Shown here: positions 56,469 through 64,000 of the stretch, piece by piece
Layout: every line of letters begins with the position of its first letter
Numbering within the stretch: position 1 is the first letter of the stretch
Assembly (NCBI GenBank): GCA_963767715.1
Contig: CAVYFA010000019.1
Span: 1 to 64,000, forward strand
From: CAVSXS01 sp963767715
Lineage (GTDB): Bacteria > Chloroflexota > Ktedonobacteria > Ktedonobacterales > Ktedonobacteraceae
Length of the DNA stretch: 64,000 nt
Direction: 5' to 3'
Made by a program: the position numbers and the translations under genes
The notes under the pieces: generated by a model
What the model was told of the DNA's origin: nothing
The model's database searches: none
What the model saw: only the letters and a program-made list of their open reading frames with translations

Positions 56469-57248
56469 TCCTTCTTGGATAAACGCAAACCAGCAAGAGA
56501 GTATACTTGGTCTTCTTACTTCACGCGAAAATTGGATGAAAAAGGCAATATAAAACGTATATCTCCTTTAGGTCACTTTAATGCAGAACAATGGGATAAC
56601 CTAATACAAACTGTTGGGATGTTGCCTTTAACTAAAGCGGTGCTGGATTTGATGGTGAAAATGCTTATCCCTGAAAGTGAGCTAAAGGTTCAATTGTTAA
56701 CTCTATTAAGCAAGACGCAGGGCAAAACGGAGGAGGAAGTGCATAGAACTGGCGGTAACATAGCCTCTTTACTTGTGAAGTGCAATGATAAAATCCTTCG
56801 GGGCCAGAATTTTTCAGATATGAGTCTTTGTTATGCTGATTTTACACGAGCTGATCTTACAGGTTGTAATTTAGATTATGCTGATTTGAGCAGAGTAACA
56901 TTTGAGGATGCCATTTTGAGAGATGCTTCACTACGAGAAAGTAATATGAGAAATGTCAATTGAGGTGAACCAAGTGGTTGGCTTAGTAGTTTTGGAGGTA
57001 ATCCTCGTGTATATTTATTTTACTATGGGGATGATACTGATAAAACTCTTAAATCTAGAAGTAGATTTTCTAATTTTCCTTCTATAAGATTTCCTCATGA
57101 TTTACTTTCTAAAATTCAAAGAGATGAAATACTATTCGTAGGGTATGAGAAGGGTAGAACCACATTAAGTGGTGGAGGCATCATGAATTTAGTTTGTTGT
57201 TGCGGTAAAGATAGCGCGGCTGTCACATACCACAAAGGAAATGATTAA
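56469..57248 (+). pseudogene. Pentapeptide-repeat C-terminal part of the NACHT protein, beyond in-frame stops
   Basis: In exactly the frame of the NACHT gene, after TAA at 56466: SFLDKRKPAREYTWSSYFTR, a helical linker (LLTLLSKTQGKTEEEVHRTGG) and a short pentapeptide solenoid (GQNFSDMSLCYADFTRADLT, LDYADLS). A TGA at 56961 follows, then 94 more open codons (GWLSSFGGNPRVYLFYYGDD to VTYHKGND) up to TAA at 57246. The two stops read as single-base changes from Gln (CAA) and Trp (TGG). As a separate gene it would have only a TTG start at 56475. It should be the sensor domain of the STAND protein. Confidence 0.7.
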
Positions 57249-57360
57249 GGATGTATCGACCCATCGGGCATGGTTGCGCCTTTGAGTGATAGGGCTAGTT
57301 TCATATGTACAAAGGTTCTTAATCAGATGGTAATCAGTTGGATACTCTAATAGTAAGTGT

Positions 57361-58206
57361 TTAGCAATCAACACAGATTGCCCCCGCTGCTTTAGGGTCA
57401 AATCCTTGAGGCCACTGCGTTACTCCTATTATGACAGGTTGTCCCTTTTCGTCTAGAACAGGTTTACCTTGTGGGTCTAGCTCCTGCATCTCTGCTCTGT
57501 TATATTTAGCGTCGTGCAAATCTGCGCCATGCAGGTTAGCTCCGCTCAGGTTGGCTCCGCTCAGGTTGGCTCTGCTCAGGTTGGCTTTAGTTAGTTCAGC
57601 TCTACTCAGGTTGGCTGACATAAGATTGGCTTCGCTTAGGTCAGCTTTGAGCAGGAGGACTCCGTGCAGATTGGCTTTATGCCACCATTCTCTATGAAGG
57701 TCTGCATTACGCAGGTTGGCTCCATTCAAACCAATGATAGTCCCGTCCTTATCTATGAGGCCAGACTCATACAAGAACTTGAGAATAATTCTTTTGCGAC
57801 CCGCATCTAAGCCAGACAGTACTATAAATGTATGTGCCCGTGCTATATTCCGTACCTGTTTATATTCTGGTTTTAATTTACCATCTGTTGTAAGCTCACC
57901 CAAATTCCCTTTAAGAAGGAGTTCTGACATTTTATCCATATACGCTTGTTCACGGTCATAATTTTGCCTTGCAGTGAACCATACAGCCCCTAATCCTACT
58001 ACAACAGGAATGGCAAACACACCAAGAAGTTGTAGCCAGTCCCAAAGGGTTTTTGACGGACGGTTAAAGCCAGTCCAGTCCCAATTAAACTGGTATCCAC
58101 CCAAGATAACCAGAACAATAACCACAGCAAGAAGTGCTATCAATACGGCACGCACTGAATGTTGTTTTATGTGCTGCTGCCACCATGAACGAAACCATGT
58201 TCCCAT
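57361..58206 (-). CDS. Membrane-anchored pentapeptide-repeat protein
   Basis: 281 residues. Two N-terminal membrane helices (VLIALLAVVIVLVILGGY and LQLLGVFAIPVVVGLGAVWF), then a cytoplasmic helical part and a pentapeptide-repeat solenoid with canonical A(D/N)Lxx steps (ANLRNADLHREWW..., SEANLMSANLSRAEL, TKANLSRANLSGANLSGANL and onward), ending GAICVDC. It is convergent with the NACHT gene and shares its repeat type. AGAGGTGG lies before the ATG. Possible membrane effector partner (inference). The gap 58.21-58.48 kb to its right shows no gene. Confidence 0.85.
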   Translation of the reverse strand: MGTWFRSWWQQHIKQHSVRAVLIALLAVVIVLVILGGYQFNWDWTGFNRPSKTLWDWLQLLGVFAIPVVVGLGAVWFTARQNYDREQAYMDKMSELLLKGNLGELTTDGKLKPEYKQVRNIARAHTFIVLSGLDAGRKRIILKFLYESGLIDKDGTIIGLNGANLRNADLHREWWHKANLHGVLLLKADLSEANLMSANLSRAELTKANLSRANLSGANLSGANLHGADLHDAKYNRAEMQELDPQGKPVLDEKGQPVIIGVTQWPQGFDPKAAGAICVDC

Positions 58207-58478
58207 TTAGCCACCTCTGTTCCAACATGAATGTATCCAGGACAGTATAGCAGAGTAGCATAACAGTGCATAGAGGCGGGCCGTGGTAGATACGTTATTG
58301 CTGTGTTATCGCGTTGAGAAGCGTTTTTTAGTGAGTAGTTATTGTGCTAGTCAAAATGATTTCAGACGCATTCTCATGCTTCTCACAGCGTTGTAGTAGC
58401 GATTGCTACATACATCTTATAGAAAACGTGAGAAATAGTATCTGTGTGATTATAGTCACAGGAACACTTGACATGCAG

Positions 58479-59795
58479 GGTAGCCCTCCACTAACTGGTG
58501 AAAAGGTCAGGAGGGCTTGAAAAAAGCAGGCGTCCAGAGGCATGCTGTGAATAATGAAAAGCACAACAGAGCCGATGGACGCGTCACAGCAATTTTGCCC
58601 GAATGAGGCGTGTTCCGCAAGAGGCCAAATCGGAGCGGGCAATATCAGTATTCATGGTCGCAAACGACCTCGTTACAAGTGCCATCACTGTGGAAGGACA
58701 TTTAGCGCAAGAAAAGGCACCATGCTTGAAGGATTACGTACAGATGAAGAGAAGATAGCCATGGTTGTGACCTTACTTTCCTATGGATGCCCCCTTCAAG
58801 CCATTGTTCATGCGTTTGGACTGGATGAACGGACAGTAGCCGCATGGCAAAAGCGTGCAGGAAAGCATTGCCAACGAGTGCATACCGCTGTGGTGGAACA
58901 AGGAAAGGTCAAGAGCCACCATATCCAAGCAGATGAAATACGAGCAAAAGGGAGGAAGCTCATTATCTGGATAGCTTTAGCCATGGATGTGACAACACGC
59001 TTATGGCTGGCAGGCGTGCTCAGTCAGCATCGGGATCGCACGCTCATTGATCGTCTCTTCCAGCACGTTCGTGCTTGCTGCCAATGCATGCACGCCTTGC
59101 TTGTCTGTACCGACGGGTTTGCCGCGTATCCCAAAAGTATTGTGCGTACGTTTCGTGAAAAGGTGAAAAAGCAAGCAGGTCGGGGAAGATGCTGTCTGGA
59201 AGTCTGGCCTGATCTGTGCATTGCCACGGTCATCAAGCATACCAAGAAAAAGCGGGTGGTGGAAATTACACGCAAGGTTGCCAGAGGAACGTGTGAGAAA
59301 GCTCAGGGACTCCTCCTGAGGACAAAGGGATGTAAGGAATTCAACACCTCTTTTATTGAGCGCTTGAATGGGACCTTTCGAGAGCGTCTTGCGTCTTTAA
59401 CACGCAAATGTCGTCATGCCGCAGCTCGAGTGGAAACGCTAGAGGAGGGAATGTATCTCATTGGATGCACCTACAACTTTTGCTTCCCGCATCATGAATT
59501 GAGCAAAACAGCCCATTTGGGATGCCCTATGACCCCAGCGATGGCGGCTTCGTTGACGGATCATATCTGGAGTATGAGAGAGCTTTTGATGTATAAAATT
59601 GCCCCTTCTCCCTTTTTAGCACGGAAACAAGCGAAACGCTCTCGGAAATCACTCGTTTCTGATCCAACGGTACCCAAACGGCCAAGAGGACGACCTCGCA
59701 CCAAACCTGTCCCCGATCCATCATTGCCAAAGCGACCGCGAGGACGACCCCGCAAAATCGCTTTGGCTGCTTCCACCGTTTAATGGAGAGCTACC
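58479..59795. mobile_element. Insertion sequence (IS1-like transposase), 1,317 bp
   Basis: The ends GGTAGCCCTCCACTAAC (58479) and, inverted, GGTAGCTCTCCATTAAAC (up to 59795) are imperfect terminal inverted repeats around one transposase gene, whose stop codon lies within the right repeat. No clear target duplication was seen. Confidence 0.75.
58554..59783 (+). CDS. Transposase with N-terminal zinc finger and C-terminal AT-hooks
   Basis: 409 residues. An N-terminal C-x4-C...C-x2-C finger (FCPNEACSARG; PRYKCHHCGRTFSARKG) is followed by a helix-turn-helix region (ATFGLDERTVAAWQK-like, 'HAFGLDERTVAAWQ') and a DDE core (HIQADEIRAKGRK with the first Asp; LLVCTDGFAAYPKSI with the second; FNTSFIERLNGTFRERL with the Glu), as in IS1-group transposases. 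The last 50 residues contain two KRPRGRPR repeats, the AT-hook minor-groove motif, which is not usual in IS1. Intact and probably active. Confidence 0.82.
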   Translation: MKSTTEPMDASQQFCPNEACSARGQIGAGNISIHGRKRPRYKCHHCGRTFSARKGTMLEGLRTDEEKIAMVVTLLSYGCPLQAIVHAFGLDERTVAAWQKRAGKHCQRVHTAVVEQGKVKSHHIQADEIRAKGRKLIIWIALAMDVTTRLWLAGVLSQHRDRTLIDRLFQHVRACCQCMHALLVCTDGFAAYPKSIVRTFREKVKKQAGRGRCCLEVWPDLCIATVIKHTKKKRVVEITRKVARGTCEKAQGLLLRTKGCKEFNTSFIERLNGTFRERLASLTRKCRHAAARVETLEEGMYLIGCTYNFCFPHHELSKTAHLGCPMTPAMAASLTDHIWSMRELLMYKIAPSPFLARKQAKRSRKSLVSDPTVPKRPRGRPRTKPVPDPSLPKRPRGRPRKIALAASTV

Positions 59796-59904
59796 GGTTA
59801 TTTTCCTTCTCACTTATTTACAAATTCTGAACTCTTTTTTGAGGTGCCATGGATTTGTTGTGATATAATCTCTATGGAAGCAATGACCATCCGGCTCTAT
59901 ATAG

Positions 59905-60130
59905 CCCACATTCCGCAGTTTTGGAAAACGCTTTTTGGAATATTAACTATTGCACCTTCTACCTGTTTTGTGGCTCTAAAAATGGGAAGAAATAGCTCAA
60001 CAAGAGCGTTCATCTCCATACAAGCTCATCTTATAAATCGAGCAAAACAGGTAGAAGATGCATAAGACCACAGATTTGCAAGTGTTTCCTGATATTCATA
60101 AAAATCTCAACTCAAACTGCGGAATGTGGG
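59905..60130. mobile_element. 226-bp nested inverted-repeat element (MITE-like)
   Basis: The outer arms CCCACATTCCGCAGTTT (59905) and the exact inverse (60114-60130) are perfect over 17 bp. Inner arms CTTCTACCTGTTTTG (59956) and CAAAACAGGTAGAAG (60043) are perfect over 15 bp. There is no credible gene inside. The following 60.13-60.44 kb is gene-free leader of accC. Confidence 0.7.
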
Positions 60131-60439
60131 TATAGCTATGACCGGATGACTTTTTCGAGCTTCCGCATTTTACAATTGTATGAACTGGCTTCTCACGACG
60201 CACTATACCAACCGACCGGTATTTTGTGACGAACCGGCTGTTAACCGGCAGGTTATAACCTCGAGCTCCATTCGTGAGGCTCATCCAAGTAACTGCCCAT
60301 CCTCATCTTCTCCTTTTTCCCCATCCCAACAGCATCACAAGCGTGTGATATAATGCTCTCTAAGCATTCACGCCCTCTTAACACCACTACGGTAATCGCG
60401 GGCATGTATGCAGACCAGTGTAAAAAGCGAGTTCTACGG

Positions 60440-61789
<1,350 letters not shown>

Positions 61790-61867
61790 GCCCTTTCTCA
61801 CCCAAAGGAATCGTGTATATATCATGACCATTAGCAAAGTGAACATTCACACCAGGGAGGTGCCTTT

Positions 61868-63106
61868 ATGTCTCGCGTTGTCGTTACAGGCTTAGGGTTG
61901 GTCACATGCTTAGGGAACGACCTGGCCTCGACTTGGGAAGCGCTCTGCCAGGGCAAATCGGGCGTTTCGGAGATCGAGGGATATGATCTGGAGCCGTTCC
62001 GCGTGCATTTCGGCGGCCAGGTCAAGACCTTCGACCCGACGCTCTACATGGACCGCAAAGAGGTTCGGCGCGCCGATCCTTATGAGCAACTCGCCATCGC
62101 TACGACAAAACAGGCGCTTGCCCAGGCCGGTCTGCAGATCACCGGCGAGAACGCCGACGATATCGGTGTTTACATCGGCAGCGGCATCGGCGGCCTGGTT
62201 ACGCTGCACGACCAGTTCCGCACGCTCCACGAGCGCGGGCCCGACCGCATCAGCCCGTTCTTCATTAATATGATGATTGTGGACGGAGCGCCCGGAGGGG
62301 TCTCCATTATGACCGGGGCTAAAGGGCCGAACTGGGCAGCGGTCTCGGCCTGCGCCACCAGCGGCAATACGGTAGGCGAGGCCTGGGAGACCATTCGACG
62401 TGGCGACGCGAAAGCCATGATAGCAGGCGGAGCAGAAAAAGCCATCACGCCCATCGCGATGGCCGCCTTCGATAACATGCATGCCCTCTCGCGCCGCAAC
62501 GACGACCCGCAGGGGGCCAGCCGCCCCTTCGATGCCACACGCGACGGCTTTGTCATGGGCGAAGGCTCGGGTATGCTCATCCTCGAAGACCTCGACTTCG
62601 CTAAAGCGCGCGGCGCCCCTATCCTGGCCGAACTGATCGGCTACGCCTCGACCGGCGACGCGTACCACATCACCGAGCCTGCCCCAGGCGGCGAGGGCCT
62701 CGTGCGCGCCATGCGCCGCGCCTTGCAAAAAGCCGGCATTGGTCCCGACCAGGTGGACTACATCAACGCGCACGGCACCTCGACCCCGTACAACGACCGG
62801 ACGGAGACCCAGGCCATCAAAACCTGCTTCGGCGACGACGCCTACCGCCTGGCGATCAGTTCCACCAAGTCGATGACCGGGCATACGCTGGGCGCGGCAG
62901 GCGCGGTCGAAGCGGTCATCTCCATCATGGCCATCCAGACCGGGATTATCCCGCCGACGATCAACCTGCACACGCCCGACCCGGAATGCGACCTCGACTA
63001 CGTGCCGAACGAGGCGCGGCAGGCCACCGTCAATATCGCCATGTCGAATTCGATGGGCTTCGGCGGCCATAACACGTGCCTCATTTTCAAACGGTATGAA
63101 GAATAG
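61868..63106 (+). CDS. fabF: 3-oxoacyl-[acyl-carrier-protein] synthase II
   Basis: Condenses acyl-ACP with malonyl-ACP. 412 residues, thiolase fold. Catalytic Cys in AVSACATSGNTV, His in NAHGTSTPYND and in KSMTGHTLGAAGAVE, and the final Gly-rich NSMGFGGHNTCLIF. GGGAGGTG lies before the ATG. Placement between the carboxylase genes couples malonyl-CoA formation with its use. Confidence 0.95.
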   Translation: MSRVVVTGLGLVTCLGNDLASTWEALCQGKSGVSEIEGYDLEPFRVHFGGQVKTFDPTLYMDRKEVRRADPYEQLAIATTKQALAQAGLQITGENADDIGVYIGSGIGGLVTLHDQFRTLHERGPDRISPFFINMMIVDGAPGGVSIMTGAKGPNWAAVSACATSGNTVGEAWETIRRGDAKAMIAGGAEKAITPIAMAAFDNMHALSRRNDDPQGASRPFDATRDGFVMGEGSGMLILEDLDFAKARGAPILAELIGYASTGDAYHITEPAPGGEGLVRAMRRALQKAGIGPDQVDYINAHGTSTPYNDRTETQAIKTCFGDDAYRLAISSTKSMTGHTLGAAGAVEAVISIMAIQTGIIPPTINLHTPDPECDLDYVPNEARQATVNIAMSNSMGFGGHNTCLIFKRYEE

Positions 63107-63121
63107 AGGATGGAGCGCACA

Positions 63122-63610
63122 ATGGATATACAGGAACGTGAGACGCCCTGGATACAGCGCATCGAAGACCTGATCCAGGTGATCGAGGGCAGCACCGTCG
63201 GCGAACTGGAGCTGACGGAGGCGGGCACACACATCATCATTCGCCGACGCCCGGACATGATGATGGTCTCTATGCCCGCTCAGGGCACAGCAGCCGCCGG
63301 CTACTCCGCCCAACCGTCAGGCGCTCTCATCACGCCGGCCGCTCCCGCGCAAACGGCGAAAGAAGATAGCTCCGTTCCCATCACCGCGCCGCTTACCGGC
63401 GTCTACTACTCCGCGCCATCACCCACTTCTCCCCCTTTCGTCACGCCCGGCAGCGCGATCGCCGTTGGCCAGGTCATCGCTCTGATCGAGGCCATGAAGG
63501 TCTTCAACGAGATCCAGGCCGAGGTCGGGGGCCGCGTCAAGGAAATGGTCGCCGTCAACGGCGACGTGGTGCAAAAGGGCGACGCGCTGCTGATGGTGGA
63601 ACCATTGTAA
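63122..63610 (+). CDS. accB: Biotin carboxyl carrier protein of acetyl-CoA carboxylase
   Basis: 162 residues. An N-terminal helix/strand region (IQRIEDLIQVIEGSTVGELE) is followed by a Pro/Ala linker and a biotinyl domain with the modified lysine in IEAMKVFNEIQAEVGG (E-A-M-K-V/M). It carries CO2 from AccC to the carboxyltransferase. It begins 15 bases after fabF. The ATG at 63110 is possible, but the one at 63122 has GGAG in place. Confidence 0.93.
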   Translation: MDIQERETPWIQRIEDLIQVIEGSTVGELELTEAGTHIIIRRRPDMMMVSMPAQGTAAAGYSAQPSGALITPAAPAQTAKEDSSVPITAPLTGVYYSAPSPTSPPFVTPGSAIAVGQVIALIEAMKVFNEIQAEVGGRVKEMVAVNGDVVQKGDALLMVEPL

Positions 63611-63621
63611 AGCGTGTAGGA

Positions 63622-64000
63622 CTAATAATTCGTGATGATCAAATGCTCCGCTCCGCGCTCATTGCGAGCCTGAAAGCTGACCAGGTATGTCTTCTCGAAG
63701 CTGCGTATGGTGAGCCCGGGCCGGTCGTACAGGGTGCGGATTGCGGGTGTGTGCTTGATTACCAGCATGAACCTGGCGCGACAGTCGTGGACCAGGTAGC
63801 GTGCCAGGCGTTCCTGGTCCCGCATATCGAACGCATTGCGAGCATAGGTGCTGAATTCGCTGTCGTAGGGCGGATCGAGGAACACGAAATCATCTTCTCG
63901 CGGAGCATATTTGGAGAGGAATGCCTCGAAATCCATTTGCTCAATGATGGTATCCCGTAAATGAAGGCGCAGCGCCTCCGAGCGCATCAAATCGATCTTG
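63622..64000 (-). CDS. D12-class adenine-specific DNA methyltransferase, 3' part only
   Basis: A Dam-like N6-adenine methylase whose N-terminal part lies beyond the right edge. The frame is open to base 64000. The catalytic DPPY motif is in DFVFLDPPYDSEFSTYA, and the C-terminal segment LTIRSFEKTYLVSF...HLIITNY is typical of the class. The FxGxG AdoMet motif is outside the window. It may be an orphan regulator methylase or part of a restriction system. The neighbour across the edge is unknown. Confidence 0.85.
   Translation of the reverse strand, partial: KIDLMRSEALRLHLRDTIIEQMDFEAFLSKYAPREDDFVFLDPPYDSEFSTYARNAFDMRDQERLARYLVHDCRARFMLVIKHTPAIRTLYDRPGLTIRSFEKTYLVSFQARNERGAEHLIITNY

Noticed and set aside
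56466..56963. Possible alternative genetic code (TAA as Gln, TGA as Trp)
   Set aside because: Many intact genes in the window end at TAA or TGA exactly where their families end, so recoding in general is excluded.
59844..60065. Plus-strand ORF of 73 codons between the IS and accC
   Set aside because: It lies almost wholly inside a nested inverted-repeat element and has no ribosome site or family pattern.
61910..63313. Minus-strand open frame of 467 codons opposite fabF and accB
   Set aside because: Antisense shadow. The forward frame has all catalytic motifs of fabF.

Overview
The window looks like one contig from a Ktedonobacterales-type member of the Chloroflexota (inference from moderate-high G+C, large gene-poor gaps full of small palindromic repeats, a choice-of-anchor P protein, many IS elements and the gene repertoire), but bases 1 to about 1,730 are a different, far more G+C-rich, actinobacterial-like sequence (conjugative-element lipoprotein and lytic transglycosylase/NlpC-P60 genes). 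The two meet inside two truncated genes, so an assembly chimera is the simplest reading. Four copies of the 16-bp parS site (39.3-44.3 kb) suggest that the main part is chromosomal and near the replication origin.

Layout. 1.7-8.2 kb: a DUF1295 membrane enzyme cut by the junction, inositol-3-phosphate synthase with a clear terminator, an erythromycin-esterase remnant beside a MITE, and a 1,061-residue fusion of an APC amino-acid permease to HAMP-GGDEF-EAL. 8.2-13.7 kb: repeat-rich DNA, an LLM-class flavin oxidoreductase, a class C beta-lactamase-like hydrolase, a truncated FAD monooxygenase and an M23-like peptidase with a small partner. 13.7-27.7 kb: a defence island with type I restriction-modification (hsdM, a GIY-YIG/DUF4357 gene, hsdS interrupted by an IS21 element, hsdR, an HExxH metallopeptidase), a DUF262/HNH protein, a dCTP deaminase-like protein and a frameshifted membrane protein that I reconstructed by hand. 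28.3-36.2 kb: accessory genes (cupin, SH3, APH-type kinase, choice-of-anchor P, VOC and YCII proteins, MFS exporter). 36.2-47.4 kb: core metabolism (fabI operon, hutI, CDP-alcohol phosphatidyltransferase, hutH, aminotransferase, and the gap-pgk-tpi glycolytic operon). 48.2-54.2 kb: an ABC export operon (FtsX-type permease plus two ATPases), PaaI thioesterase and a Nudix hydrolase. 54.3-58.2 kb: an AT-richer, probably acquired block with a small protein and a NACHT NTPase whose pentapeptide-repeat tail lies beyond in-frame stops, then a convergent membrane pentapeptide protein. 58.5-59.8 kb: an insertion sequence. 60.4-63.6 kb: accC-fabF-accB for malonyl-CoA and fatty-acid synthesis. The right edge is the 3' end of a D12-class adenine methylase.

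About fifteen genes carry single-base frameshifts, densest in hsdM and hsdR. They are also present in the actinobacterial-like part, which points to read or consensus error more than to biology. By contrast, the NACHT gene is interrupted by two clean nonsense codons with no indel. No tRNA, rRNA or CRISPR array was seen.
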